Of a stretch of 64,000 nt of DNA, positions 1 through 9,077 are shown in pieces. Source of the stretch: Bacteroidota bacterium (GTDB lineage Bacteria; Bacteroidota; Bacteroidia; AKYH767-A; JAHEYN01); the NCBI GenBank assembly GCA_023251555.1, contig JAHEYN010000014.1:1-64000 (forward strand). The letters run 5' to 3'. The notes under the pieces are model-generated. The model saw nothing but the letters and a program-made list of their open reading frames with translations, was not told the DNA's origin and ran no database searches. The stretch's first letter is position 1. Every line of letters begins with the position of its first letter. Both the position numbers and the translations under genes were made by a program.

Positions 1-1112
1 AGGAAAGATGTTTCTTCTTCCCTTATCACTTTCTGTATAAATTCCTGCTGGGCTTTGAGCTCAGGAAACACATCGGTAAACTGCTCAGAGAGGGGAGGCA
101 CAAGCAGGTACAGGAATGGCTCTTTAAGGTGGAGGAAAGAGTGCCCGTACCGCACAGCTCTCCGGAGAATTCTCCGTATCACATAACCCGCTTTATTATT
201 GGAAGGGAGCTGCCCGTCCGCGATTGCAAAAGAAACAGCGCGGATATGGTCGGCTATGACACGGATAGCTATATCGCTTTTCGGGGAAGCCCCGTATTTG
301 ACTGCCGCAAGTCCGGAGAGGGCATTGATAAGGGGGGTAAACACATCCGTGTCGTAGTTGGAGGTTTTTCCCTGGAGCAGCATACAAAGACGCTCAAACC
401 CCATCCCTGTATCCACGTGCCTTGCAGGGAGGTTTCCGAGGGATCCGTCAGCCTTCCGGTTAAATTCAATAAAAACAAGATTCCAGATCTCCACCACCAG
501 GGGATGGCCGGTATTAACAAGCGTTGTCCCATCTGTTTTTTTTCTGTCGCTTTCCGGGCGAAGATCGGCATGAATCTCGGAACAGGGGCCGCAGGGACCT
601 GTGTCGCCCATCTCCCAGAAATTATCTTTCTTGCTGCCGCGGAGGATGCGTTCTTCCGGGAGCCATTTTTTCCAGCACTCATAGGCATCCGTATCAAAAG
701 CAAGTTTCTCTTTTTCATCGCCTTCAAAAACAGTTGCATAGAGGCGGCTTTTATCTATCCCGTATTTTTCCGTTAGCAGCTCGAATGCCCAGTCAATGGC
801 TTCTTTCTTAAAATAATCACCGAACGACCAGTTGCCGAGCATCTCGAACATGGTGTGGTGATAGGTATCTATCCCCACTTCTTCAAGATCATTGTGCTTG
901 CCGGACACCCGCAGGCATTTCTGGGTATCAGCCACCCGTGTATATTTTGCAGGGGCGTTGCCCAGGAAAATATCCTTGAACTGGTTCATGCCGGCATTGG
1001 TAAAAAGCAGGGTGGGATCATTCTTCACCACCATGGGAGCAGAAGGAACCACCTGGTGCTCTTTTGACCTGAAAAACTCCAGGAATACAGATCGGATTTC
1101 TTTGGATGTCAT
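1..1112 (-). CDS. alaS: Alanyl-tRNA synthetase, N-terminal part (runs off the left edge)
   Basis: The enzyme charges tRNA-Ala with alanine in the cytoplasm. The minus strand is open from an ATG at 1112 to base 1, giving about 370 residues of a protein that is normally about 870-880. The N-terminus reads [20 protein letters not shown], followed by the class II catalytic core with the motifs [25 protein letters not shown] and [12 protein letters not shown], all typical of AlaRS. The editing, tRNA-binding and C-Ala domains lie outside the window. The gene diverges from the M23 peptidase gene, and a TAnnTTTG element lies 41 bases upstream of the start. It is partial only because of the window edge. 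Confidence 0.96.
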   Translation of the reverse strand, partial: MTSKEIRSVFLEFFRSKEHQVVPSAPMVVKNDPTLLFTNAGMNQFKDIFLGNAPAKYTRVADTQKCLRVSGKHNDLEEVGIDTYHHTMFEMLGNWSFGDYFKKEAIDWAFELLTEKYGIDKSRLYATVFEGDEKEKLAFDTDAYECWKKWLPEERILRGSKKDNFWEMGDTGPCGPCSEIHADLRPESDRKKTDGTTLVNTGHPLVVEIWNLVFIEFNRKADGSLGNLPARHVDTGMGFERLCMLLQGKTSNYDTDVFTPLINALSGLAAVKYGASPKSDIAIRVIADHIRAVSFAIADGQLPSNNKAGYVIRRILRRAVRYGHSFLHLKEPFLYLLVPPLSEQFTDVFPELKAQQEFIQKVIREEETSF

Positions 1113-1125
1113 TGCCCGGATTTGT

Positions 1126-1133
1126 TATATTTG
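1126..1133 (+). promoter_or_regulatory. Promoter -7 element for the M23 peptidase gene
   Basis: TATATTTG matches the Bacteroidota -7 consensus TAnnTTTG exactly. A TTTG at 1101-1104 lies 21 bases upstream, which fits the -33 element. The peptidase ATG is at 1179. Confidence 0.6.
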
Positions 1134-1152
1134 TGCCGCGTCCGGCATGAAG

Positions 1153-1160
1153 CAAAATTA
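1153..1160 (-). promoter_or_regulatory. Promoter -7 element for alaS
   Basis: Read on the minus strand this is TAATTTTG, an exact TAnnTTTG match, 41 bases before the alaS ATG at 1112. With the plus-strand element at 1126-1133 it makes a divergent promoter pair. Confidence 0.5.
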
Positions 1161-1178
1161 CAGTAATTTATTGAGCAA

Positions 1179-2150
1179 ATGCCAAAAGTAAAATATTACT
1201 TCAACACACATTCTCTCAAGTACGAGAAGGTAGTAACCAGTCTCTGGAAAAAATTCCTGCGACTGTTTACCTTCCTTGCCGTTGCCAGTGTTTTTGCTTC
1301 CGTCATAGTGTTTTTTGCGTATACTTATTTTGATTCCCCGAAAGAAAAACAGCTTAAAAGGGAGATCAGCGAACTGTCGCTTCAGTATGATGTCATCAGC
1401 CAGCGCCTTGATAATGTGCTCGGTGTGCTTGCCGACCTGCAGGGAAGAGATGATAATATTTACCGCGTGATCTTTGAAGCTGAACCTATCCCGCAGAGCA
1501 TCCGGAATGCAGGTTACGGAGGTGTTAACAAATACAAGTCCCTCGAAGGTTTTGAAAGTTCAGATCTGATGATTGATGTAACGAGAAAACTGGACAGGAT
1601 TTCGAAGCAGCTGTATATCCAGTCGAAATCTTTTGATGAAATCTTCAGGTTTGCTAAAAATAAAACCCAGATGATGGCCTGCATCCCAGCTATTCTCCCT
1701 ATATCATATAAGAAGCTGCAGGCGATTGCTTCCGGCTTTGGCTACCGGATTGATCCCATCTACAAAACAACGAAGATGCACACCGGAATGGACTTTTCAG
1801 CTCCCATAGGTACTCCCATATATGCAACCGGAAACGGGATGATCCAAAGTGCCGAATATGACAAGGGCGGCTATGGTTACTGCGTAGTAATTAATCACGG
1901 CTACGGCTACCAGACACTATACGGCCATATGAGCAGAATGAATACATACCCCGGCCAGAAAATCACCCGCGGGGATATTATAGGATACATAGGGAGTACC
2001 GGAAAATCCACGGGGCCTCATGTTCATTATGAAGTAATAAAAGGAGGGGAAAAGATCAACCCTGTAAACTTTTACTACAGTGACCTCACTCCGGCAGAGT
2101 ACGACAAGATCCTTGAGATTGCCTCCCAGAGCAATCAATCCTTTGACTAA
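1179..2150 (+). CDS. M23 family metallopeptidase (LytM-type peptidoglycan hydrolase)
   Basis: Predicted zinc endopeptidase that cuts peptidoglycan cross-bridges. Residues 26-50 form one membrane segment near the N-terminus and residues 55-90 look like a coiled coil, so the catalytic part faces the periplasm. The M23 domain covers about 180-300 with all ligands visible: H201 and D205 (HTGMD), H250 (YGH) and H281/H283 (HVH). The 323-residue length and divergent position next to alaS are familiar in Bacteroidota. The start is supported by a well-placed promoter and by the basic MPKVKYYFN leader seen in this family. Such proteins act in wall remodelling or, when inactive, as activators; here the ligands are intact. 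Confidence 0.9.
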   Translation: MPKVKYYFNTHSLKYEKVVTSLWKKFLRLFTFLAVASVFASVIVFFAYTYFDSPKEKQLKREISELSLQYDVISQRLDNVLGVLADLQGRDDNIYRVIFEAEPIPQSIRNAGYGGVNKYKSLEGFESSDLMIDVTRKLDRISKQLYIQSKSFDEIFRFAKNKTQMMACIPAILPISYKKLQAIASGFGYRIDPIYKTTKMHTGMDFSAPIGTPIYATGNGMIQSAEYDKGGYGYCVVINHGYGYQTLYGHMSRMNTYPGQKITRGDIIGYIGSTGKSTGPHVHYEVIKGGEKINPVNFYYSDLTPAEYDKILEIASQSNQSFD

Positions 2151-2182
2151 GACTTTGTGCCAGCTTACCTTTAAGCCATTTT

Positions 2183-3481
2183 ATGTCTAAAAAATCTTTC
2201 GGCCTTTATGCCGCCACCTCCGTCGTTATTGCCAACATGATTGGTTCGGGGGTGTTTACCAGCCTGGGATTCCAGTTGCTTGACATACACTCGGTTTTTT
2301 CGATCATGCTGCTCTGGATTCTCGGGGGAGTCGCGGCACTGTGCGGGGCCCTGTCATACGGAGAACTTGCCGCAGCACTCCCGCGCTCGGGAAGCGAATA
2401 CAATTACCTTTCTAAAATTTATCACCCGGCCATGGGTTTTCTCTCGGGGTGGGTTTCGGCTACCGTAGGCTTTGCTGCACCTGTGGCACTCTCCTCAATG
2501 CTGATGGCAAGCTATGCATCTAAAGTGTTCGGGGAAATCAGCCAGGCATGGCTTGCCGCTGCTGCTATAATTGTATTTACCCTTATCCATGCCGGAAGTA
2601 CCAAAACCGGCGGGCGTTTTCAAAGCATCTTCACATCCGTGAATATATTGCTTATTATATTCATTATCGCTTCAGGGTTCCTTTCCGGCAATCACCAGGC
2701 AATTACGCTCCTGCCCGGGCCATCCTCATGGAAAGAGTTTGTAAGCCCCGGGTTTGCTATAGGGCTGTTCTGGGTATCCTATTCATATTCAGGCTGGAAC
2801 GCCTCGGCATACATGGCAGGGGAAATAGAGAATGCACAAAAGAATGTTCCCCGCTCCCTCTTTACCGGAACTATTTTCGTAATGATTCTTTACGTATTGC
2901 TTAATTTCATTTTCCTATACACCACTCCCGCAAGCGAGATCGCGGGCCAGAAAGAAGTGGGCTTCATCGCCAGCAGCCACATTTTTGGAGATACCGGGGC
3001 CAGGGTAATCGGGCTGGTAATTTCCGCACTGCTCGCATCGTCCGTAAGTTCCATGATGATGGCAGGCCCGCGTGTCACCCAGGTGATGGGTGAAGACAAC
3101 CGCCTGCTCCAGGCCTTCAGCCATAAAAACCGGAAAGGGATCCCTGTAAGGGCAATTATGCTGCAGGCTGCCATCGCCCTTGTACTCATCTTCACATCTT
3201 CCTTTGAACAGGTACTTATTTACATAGGATTTACACTTAACATATTCACCTTCTTTACTGTCCTAGGACTTTTTGTTCTCCGCTTCAGGCAGCCCCAACT
3301 CCCCCGCCCTTACAAAACATGGGGATACCCCGTTACTCCTTTTCTCTTTCTCTGTGTAACACTCTGGATACTTTGCTACGGGTTATACCAGAAGCCCCAT
3401 GAATCAATTGCAGGACTTTTCACGGTGCTTTCCGGGCTAATTGTTTACTTTGCAGGCAGAAAAAAATCTCCTTCCGTCTGA
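2183..3481 (+). CDS. APC superfamily amino acid permease
   Basis: Inner-membrane transporter of 432 residues with about twelve hydrophobic segments. The first segment carries GSGVFTSLG, the substrate-binding glycine motif of APC permeases, and a loop has YGELAAALPRSGSEYNYL, the conserved E-L-x-x-x-x-P-x-S-G pattern. It most resembles LAT/YfnA-like members, which exchange neutral or basic amino acids; the exact substrate cannot be read from sequence. It starts 33 bases after the M23 gene, and the next lipoprotein gene starts 2 bases after its stop, so the permease is probably the first gene of a run with the lipoproteins and serine hydrolase. Confidence 0.88.
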   Translation: MSKKSFGLYAATSVVIANMIGSGVFTSLGFQLLDIHSVFSIMLLWILGGVAALCGALSYGELAAALPRSGSEYNYLSKIYHPAMGFLSGWVSATVGFAAPVALSSMLMASYASKVFGEISQAWLAAAAIIVFTLIHAGSTKTGGRFQSIFTSVNILLIIFIIASGFLSGNHQAITLLPGPSSWKEFVSPGFAIGLFWVSYSYSGWNASAYMAGEIENAQKNVPRSLFTGTIFVMILYVLLNFIFLYTTPASEIAGQKEVGFIASSHIFGDTGARVIGLVISALLASSVSSMMMAGPRVTQVMGEDNRLLQAFSHKNRKGIPVRAIMLQAAIALVLIFTSSFEQVLIYIGFTLNIFTFFTVLGLFVLRFRQPQLPRPYKTWGYPVTPFLFLCVTLWILCYGLYQKPHESIAGLFTVLSGLIVYFAGRKKSPSV

Positions 3482-3483
3482 CG

Positions 3484-4746
3484 ATGTCAAAAAAAGTTTT
3501 TAAGCAGCCTGCATCCCTGCTTTACTTCACGGTTCTCCTGTTCTCCCTATTACTTGCGGGCTGCCAAGCACCGGAAACAAAAAAGCACAGGGACGAGAAT
3601 GACAGTGGCATGCCTGCAAAAGACACTGTTAAAAAAGATACTGTATCCCAGGCGCTGGCACTGACAGCAGAAAAACGGACTTTTAAAAGAACTTATAATG
3701 ACCTTGCCCGCTTTATCGCTGGCATGAAGCACGAAGAAGGCAGCCCTCTGGCAAAATCCGAAAACATGCCTGCATGGAAACAATATTCCACACAGGTAAA
3801 CAACAGCTGGCAGAAACTTGAAAAATTTCACCTGCAAAAAATAAGTTCCTGGGCATCCTCTGAAATCGGGAAAAACAAAACAGCCTGTCCTGTCCTTTTT
3901 TATCCCTTCAGCGGCCCGGATTTCCTGCATGCCTCTTATTTCTTCCCCGGCGCAGAAAAATATCTGCTTTTTGCTTTGGAACCCGTAGGGACTCTTCCCC
4001 TGTCCGACAGTATCTGTTCAGGTAATGACACCCTCCGCGGTTTCCTTGGAACAGTTAACAAATCTTTGTATTCAATACTAAACTTCAGCTTCTTCCAGAC
4101 CAAAAGTATGGAGGTAAACCTGAAAGATGAGCTTGACGGAGTCCTTCCCCTGCTGATGCTTTTTACAGTGCGCACAGGTCACCGGATTATTGATCTCCGG
4201 AAAGTAGAAATTGACAGCACAGGCGTTATTGCAGCATACCGCAGAGCAAAAAAATCTATACCCGGGGTTGAGATTATATTTGAAAAAATCAACCCCGACA
4301 CCCTGCACCCTGCAGCACAACAGGCTTTATATTATTTCTCAGCCAACCTCCATGACGCATCCCTCAGAAAAAACATGGCATTTCATGAATTCATCGCCCG
4401 TGAAAAGGCTCTCTTCGCCACTTACCTGAAGTCGGCATCCTACCTCATGTACAAAAATTATTTCTCGGAGATCAGAACACTTATTCTCGGACACAGTAAT
4501 TTTATTGTGCAGGACGACTCGGGGATTCCTTTCCGCTTTTTCAAACCCGAAGAATGGGATGTCTCCCTTTACGGACAATACAAAGCCCCGATCTCCCTTT
4601 TTGCAAACTGGTACCAGGATGATCTGAAAGCCGCATATGCTGATACAGGAAAGATAAAACCTCTTACTTTCGGCATCGGATACAACTGGCAGTCAGGACA
4701 GTCAAGCCTGCTGGTGGCAAAGAAAAAATTAAAATCAAAAGTTTAA
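3484..4746 (+). CDS. Lipoprotein of unknown function, paralogue 1
   Basis: A signal peptide with lipobox LLAGC predicts lipid attachment at C27. The 420-residue protein shares blocks with the next gene, notably YPFSGPDFLHA..FFP (around 140), an LxLEPxG block, RTxxRI, VKSASYLM-like text (around 320), and DDSGIPFRFF near 355. No family name is recognised; the pair looks like a Bacteroidota-specific periplasmic or outer-membrane lipoprotein family. The start is fixed by the lipoprotein signal and by sitting 2 bases after the permease stop. A role alongside the permease and the serine hydrolase is inferred from gene order only. Confidence 0.75.
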   Translation: MSKKVFKQPASLLYFTVLLFSLLLAGCQAPETKKHRDENDSGMPAKDTVKKDTVSQALALTAEKRTFKRTYNDLARFIAGMKHEEGSPLAKSENMPAWKQYSTQVNNSWQKLEKFHLQKISSWASSEIGKNKTACPVLFYPFSGPDFLHASYFFPGAEKYLLFALEPVGTLPLSDSICSGNDTLRGFLGTVNKSLYSILNFSFFQTKSMEVNLKDELDGVLPLLMLFTVRTGHRIIDLRKVEIDSTGVIAAYRRAKKSIPGVEIIFEKINPDTLHPAAQQALYYFSANLHDASLRKNMAFHEFIAREKALFATYLKSASYLMYKNYFSEIRTLILGHSNFIVQDDSGIPFRFFKPEEWDVSLYGQYKAPISLFANWYQDDLKAAYADTGKIKPLTFGIGYNWQSGQSSLLVAKKKLKSKV

Positions 4747-4757
4747 ATGATATTTTT

Positions 4758-5990
4758 ATGAGAAGATGGAGCTCCGGCACTTTGGCAGCAGCATTGTGTA
4801 TATTCCTCGCAGGAAACAGTTCATGCAACCTTCGCTCAGAACAGCCTTCAGCCTCAAAGATCCTTCCGGATACGGCACATACGAAGAGGGATACGCTCCC
4901 GGCGGCGGCTAAAAAACCGCTGGCATTTGATACCCTCCGGACTGAGTTCTCCATGTTCCTCGCTGGAATAAAATCTCCTGCAGGAAATTACCTGGATACG
5001 CTTGAAGAAAATCCGGAGTGGAAACGCTACAGCCATCTTTTCGACAGCAGCTGGACAAACATTGAGCAGAACAGGCTTTTCCCCATGCAGCACTGGAAAG
5101 CACAGGAACTTGCCGAAGCGAACAATACTGCATATGACGTCTTCTACCCCTTCAGCGGACCGGATTTCCTGCATGTGCATACCTTCTTCCCTCATGGAAA
5201 AACATACACATTCATAGGGCTGGAACCCCCGGGAGATGTGCCCGACCTGAGAACCTTCGACAACAAAAACCTTAGCAGTTATCTTGCTTCGGTATATAAT
5301 TCCCTCGACGACCTTTTCCTAAGGAGCTACTTTATTACCCGGGAAATGCTCAAAGACATGCACGGCAACGAGATCAACGGCGCACTGCCAATCATATACG
5401 TGTTTATGGCAAGAACAAACTGCAGAATTGTAAGCACACGGAAAATCGCTGTGAATACTGCCGGAGAAATTATTGATTACAACCCGCTTACCATGTCGAA
5501 GGACTCCGTTCTCCGGAAAAACCTGGGCGTGAGCGTAAGCTTCATTGCCCCCGGATCGGACTCCGCTGCAACAGTCAATTATTTTGCGGTTAACCTCGCC
5601 GACGACCACCTCAACTACAACACGGGCTTCCTGAGGTTTCTTGATAATATGGACACGGTAGTAACCTATGTGAAGTCTGCTTCATACCTGATGCACTACC
5701 TTACTTTTACCACGATCCGCAACAGTGTGCTTAAACACAGCTCGTGGATCCTGCAGGATGATTCCGGGATAGCTTTCCGTTTCTTTAATAAGAAAGGATG
5801 GGAGATAACGCTTTACGGCACATATACCAGCCCTATCACCATCTTCAGGTCACAGTACGAAAGAGACCTGTTTGAAGCTTATCAGAAAGATACTACCATC
5901 AAACCACTTCCGTTTACCATAGGGTACACCTGGAACAAAAACGGGGGAAACCTTTTGCTGGCAAAAAAGAGAAACACCCCTAATCCCTGA
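4758..5990 (+). CDS. Lipoprotein-like protein of unknown function, paralogue 2
   Basis: 410 residues, clearly homologous to the preceding gene along its length: YPFSGPDFLHVHTFFP, IGLEPPGDVP, VKSASYLMHYLTF, LQDDSGIAFRFF and a shared ending with GYTWN and LLxAKK. The N-terminal signal ends in GNSSC, a weak lipobox at C23, so it may be lipidated or simply exported. It starts 11 bases after its paralogue and ends 3 bases before the serine hydrolase gene. A tandem duplication followed by divergence is the simplest explanation. Function is unknown. Confidence 0.75.
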   Translation: MRRWSSGTLAAALCIFLAGNSSCNLRSEQPSASKILPDTAHTKRDTLPAAAKKPLAFDTLRTEFSMFLAGIKSPAGNYLDTLEENPEWKRYSHLFDSSWTNIEQNRLFPMQHWKAQELAEANNTAYDVFYPFSGPDFLHVHTFFPHGKTYTFIGLEPPGDVPDLRTFDNKNLSSYLASVYNSLDDLFLRSYFITREMLKDMHGNEINGALPIIYVFMARTNCRIVSTRKIAVNTAGEIIDYNPLTMSKDSVLRKNLGVSVSFIAPGSDSAATVNYFAVNLADDHLNYNTGFLRFLDNMDTVVTYVKSASYLMHYLTFTTIRNSVLKHSSWILQDDSGIAFRFFNKKGWEITLYGTYTSPITIFRSQYERDLFEAYQKDTTIKPLPFTIGYTWNKNGGNLLLAKKRNTPNP

Positions 5991-5993
5991 GTA

Positions 5994-7307
5994 ATGAGGC
6001 ACACTTCCGGGTATGCAGGAATACTTTTCTGGACTGGATTATTTTCTCTGTCTCTCTCGTTTTCCTTTGGACATTCCCATCAGCCTTCCCTGAAAAAAAA
6101 ACCGGTCAAAACAGCCCCGGCAGATACACTCCTCGAAACGCTGATGCACAGCCAGCCGGCAAAGTTTGATTCCCTTCTTGCCCATCCCAAACGTTACCGT
6201 ATACAAATTATATATACCCAGATTGACCGTGACTCCGGCAACACACCTCACTTCACACAACACACCTACCGCCTGAACCCGAAAGAGTTTTTTTACTGTG
6301 CCAGCCTCGTCAAGATTCCTGCCTCCGCACTCTCACTCGAAAAATTAAACAGGATCCATATCCCCGGCCTGGATAAATACAGCAGGATGAAAATAGACAG
6401 TGCGTACGCCTGCGAGTCTGCCGTAATATATGATTCCACCTCTGAAAACTACTTTCCTTCAATTGCGCATTATATCAAAAAAGCTATGCTCGTGAGCGAC
6501 AACGATGCATACAACCGTCTGTATGAATTTCTCGGGCAAAAATATTTTAATGAACGGCTCTGGGAAATGGGATATACAACTGCCCGCATCACCACGCGTT
6601 TCCTTTATGCGTGCGACACCCTCGCAAACAGGCATACCAACCCTATGACTTTCTATAGTGCCGGTGGCGACTCCGTGTATTACCAGCCCGGCGCCTACAA
6701 CCCGAAACAGTATTCCAACCCCTACGGAAAAGTGCTGATCGGAAAAGCTTATATCGCGAGCAATGGCAGGATGGTACGGCGCCCAAAAGATTACACCTTT
6801 GCCAATTATCTCTCACTGCATGACATTAACCGGATAATGATCTCTCTTGTATTTCCCAACAGTGTCCCCGAAAAACAAAGGTTCGCTCTGACAGGAGATG
6901 ATTACACTTTCCTGAGAAAATATATGTCCATGTACCCCCGCGAATCAGATTACCCGCATTATGACCCTAAATATTACGGCGACAGCTTTAAAAAATACTG
7001 CATCTATGGCGCATGCAGGGACACCATCACCAATGAATCAATAAGGATCTTCAACCATGTGGGCCAGGCTCACGGATTTCTCGCCGATTGTGCCTATATC
7101 GTGGACTTTGAAAATAAAGTCGAGTTCCTGCTCTCGGCCGTGATTTATGTAAATAAGGACGGAGTGCTGAACGATGGTAAATATGAAACCACAACTATAG
7201 GATTCCCTTTCCTCGCCGACCTTGGGCAGCTGCTTTACGAATACGAAAAAACACGCGTGAAAAAACATCTCCCCGACCTGGAAGAGTTCAGGCTGAGAAA
7301 ACCTTAA
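5994..7307 (+). CDS. Exported serine hydrolase, class A beta-lactamase-like fold
   Basis: 437 residues with an N-terminal export signal (about 1-27). It carries the SxxK active-site motif as S104-L-V-K107 and SDN at 168-170, 64 residues later, which fits class A beta-lactamase or PBP-like enzymes. The third box, normally KTG, appears replaced by a G-Q-A-H-G stretch at 357-361 in a strand-like region followed by ADCAYIVD. That favours a divergent peptidase or esterase of the beta-lactamase2 type over a true penicillinase. It is the last gene of the permease-lipoprotein run. It could trim wall peptides whose amino acids the permease imports, but this is inference. Confidence 0.78.
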   Translation: MRHTSGYAGILFWTGLFSLSLSFSFGHSHQPSLKKKPVKTAPADTLLETLMHSQPAKFDSLLAHPKRYRIQIIYTQIDRDSGNTPHFTQHTYRLNPKEFFYCASLVKIPASALSLEKLNRIHIPGLDKYSRMKIDSAYACESAVIYDSTSENYFPSIAHYIKKAMLVSDNDAYNRLYEFLGQKYFNERLWEMGYTTARITTRFLYACDTLANRHTNPMTFYSAGGDSVYYQPGAYNPKQYSNPYGKVLIGKAYIASNGRMVRRPKDYTFANYLSLHDINRIMISLVFPNSVPEKQRFALTGDDYTFLRKYMSMYPRESDYPHYDPKYYGDSFKKYCIYGACRDTITNESIRIFNHVGQAHGFLADCAYIVDFENKVEFLLSAVIYVNKDGVLNDGKYETTTIGFPFLADLGQLLYEYEKTRVKKHLPDLEEFRLRKP

Positions 7308-7421
7308 TTCACACTCTCCTCTTCAACATATATTCCACATCCGCAATCGTTCATCAGGGTATTAGCGGAGAAAATTATTCTGATGAATGTTATAGGAATA
7401 TCCGGAAGTCTTCAAAATAAT

Positions 7422-7429
7422 TACTTTTG
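7422..7429 (+). promoter_or_regulatory. Promoter -7 element for purD
   Basis: TACTTTTG matches TAnnTTTG exactly, 17 bases before the purD ATG at 7447. No clear -33 TTG is seen at the usual distance. Confidence 0.45.
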
Positions 7430-7446
7430 CCGGAAACCTTTTCACA

Positions 7447-8721
7447 ATGAATGTACTGCTGCTGGGATCCGGCGGACGGGAGCATGCTCTCGCATGGAAA
7501 ATTTCCCAAAGTAAAAAACTTAAAAGGTTGTTTATCGCACCGGGAAATGCCGGGACTTTAAACCATGGTGTCAATATTCCTCTCAGGGTAACGGATTTCC
7601 CTGCAATCCGTGAATTCACCCTTTCTAATACCATTGATATGGTTGTGGTAGGGCCTGAAGATCCCCTGGTGATGGGTATCCACGATTTTTTTCTTGGCGA
7701 TGAGCAACTTAAAAAAATACCCGTGATAGGACCCGGAAAAGCAGGTGCACAGCTTGAGGGAAGCAAAGATTTTTCAAAGCGATTCATGCAGCGGCATTCC
7801 ATACCAACCGCCGCGTATAAAAGTTTTACAAAAGAAACCATAGAAGATGGTTTTGCTTTCCTTGAAAGCATGCAGCCTCCTTATGTACTCAAAGCCGATG
7901 GACTGGCAGCCGGCAAGGGAGTGGTTATTCCATCCACCCTCGGGGAGGCAAAAAAGTGCCTCAGCGAAATGCTTATGGAATCCCGGTTCGGACATGCAGG
8001 AAATAAAGTTGTTATCGAACAATTCCTCACGGGAATTGAACTTTCAGTGTTTGTGCTGTGCGATGGTGTTTCTTATGTTATATTGCCCGAAGCAAAAGAT
8101 TATAAAAGAGTGGGAGAAAAAGACACGGGGCCCAACACCGGAGGCATGGGAGCCGTTTCTCCTGTGCCTTTTGCAAATAAGAATTTCATGCAGAAGGTTG
8201 AGCAGCAGGTTATTATTCCCACCATCGAAGGGTTGAAAAAAGAAAACATTCTGTACAAAGGATTTATTTTCTTCGGACTTATCAATGTAAACGGAGCGCC
8301 TTATGTAATCGAATACAATTGCCGCATGGGAGACCCTGAAACGGAAGTGGTAATGCCAAGAATAAAATCAGACCTGCTGGAACTTTTTGAAAGCATTGGA
8401 AAACAATCCCTGTCGGGAATGAAACTGGAGACTGATTCCCGTGCAACAGCCACAGTAATGCTGGTGTCGGGAGGCTACCCTGACAGTTACGAAAAAGGAA
8501 AAGAAATTTCAGGAAGCAGGGAAAGCGGGGAAAGTATATTTTTCCATGCAGGAACAAAAAATGTTAACGGAACAATACTGACAGACGGAGGCCGCGTGAT
8601 GGCTGTTACTTCATACGGGGAAACTATAAAGGAAGCATTGGAAAAATCATACGTCAGCACCGAAAAAATACGCTTTGATAAAAAATATTACAGGAGGGAT
8701 ATAGGTTTTGACCTCCTCTGA
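7447..8721 (+). CDS. purD: Phosphoribosylamine-glycine ligase (GAR synthetase)
   Basis: Catalyses the second step of de novo purine synthesis, joining glycine to phosphoribosylamine with ATP. The 424 residues are the usual length. The N-terminal motif [15 protein letters not shown], the ATP-grasp segments [15 protein letters not shown] and [14 protein letters not shown], and the metal-binding [12 protein letters not shown] are all present. It is a monocistronic plus-strand gene with its own -7 element and is followed by a convergent small gene. Nothing unusual. Confidence 0.97.
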   Translation: MNVLLLGSGGREHALAWKISQSKKLKRLFIAPGNAGTLNHGVNIPLRVTDFPAIREFTLSNTIDMVVVGPEDPLVMGIHDFFLGDEQLKKIPVIGPGKAGAQLEGSKDFSKRFMQRHSIPTAAYKSFTKETIEDGFAFLESMQPPYVLKADGLAAGKGVVIPSTLGEAKKCLSEMLMESRFGHAGNKVVIEQFLTGIELSVFVLCDGVSYVILPEAKDYKRVGEKDTGPNTGGMGAVSPVPFANKNFMQKVEQQVIIPTIEGLKKENILYKGFIFFGLINVNGAPYVIEYNCRMGDPETEVVMPRIKSDLLELFESIGKQSLSGMKLETDSRATATVMLVSGGYPDSYEKGKEISGSRESGESIFFHAGTKNVNGTILTDGGRVMAVTSYGETIKEALEKSYVSTEKIRFDKKYYRRDIGFDLL

Positions 8722-8745
8722 ACGGGAACACCCTCCGGGTAAAAA

Positions 8746-8922
8746 TTACTTCGAGAGGTAATTATCCCGCCCTTTGGGATTCCTTACCATGTAGAAAATC
8801 CAGTAGGCAGTACTAACGAAGCCGGTAACAAATAAAAGCCTGTTGATGTAACTCCCGATGTTCGGCATCAAATCGAAAACAGACTGAAAACAATCAGCCA
8901 GAGAATACCAGAATGAATTCAT
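8746..8922 (-). CDS. 58-residue single-pass membrane microprotein
   Basis: A short open frame beginning MNSFWYSLADCF and ending GRDNYLSK, with one hydrophobic segment around residues 29-45 (LLFVTGFVSTAYWIFYMV) followed by the basic RNPKGR. A perfect TATATTTG promoter element lies 20 bases upstream of its ATG, and it converges on purD with a 24-base gap. This supports it as a real gene rather than a chance frame. Small membrane proteins of this length next to purD occur in other Bacteroidota, to my recollection, but no function is known. Confidence 0.65.
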   Translation of the reverse strand: MNSFWYSLADCFQSVFDLMPNIGSYINRLLFVTGFVSTAYWIFYMVRNPKGRDNYLSK

Positions 8923-8941
8923 GTGTTTGTATTTTATACGA

Positions 8942-8949
8942 CAAATATA
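8942..8949 (-). promoter_or_regulatory. Promoter -7 element for the 58-residue microprotein gene
   Basis: Read on minus: TATATTTG, an exact TAnnTTTG match, placed 20 bases before the ATG at 8922. Confidence 0.5.
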
Positions 8950-8975
8950 TGTATTAATTTTCTCCGGAAAGTATT

Positions 8976-9050
8976 AAATTGGTATTAACCCCCGGGCAAG
9001 CCCCGGACACTCTCGTCCGCCAAAGCGGAACGCGAAGATGGATTCAAAGG
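8976..9050 (+). repeat. Dispersed hairpin repeat, copy A
   Basis: Starts with AAATTGGTATTAA, then a C/G-rich block (CCCCGGAC), CTCTCGTCCGCC, a 15-nt core AAAGCGGAACGCGAA (9022-9036) and GATGGATT. The arms TCCGCC (9016-9021) and GATGGA pair imperfectly. It shares its left half with copy B at 43531 and its core with copy C at 45921. It lies between the microprotein promoter and the end of nadE. Confidence 0.65.
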
Positions 9051-9077
9051 CAAGTTTAACTGTAACCCGGATTTGAT

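Noticed and set aside
129-811. Overlapping open frames on plus opposite alaS
   Set aside because: They lie antisense to a clear AlaRS coding frame and show no recognisable domains.
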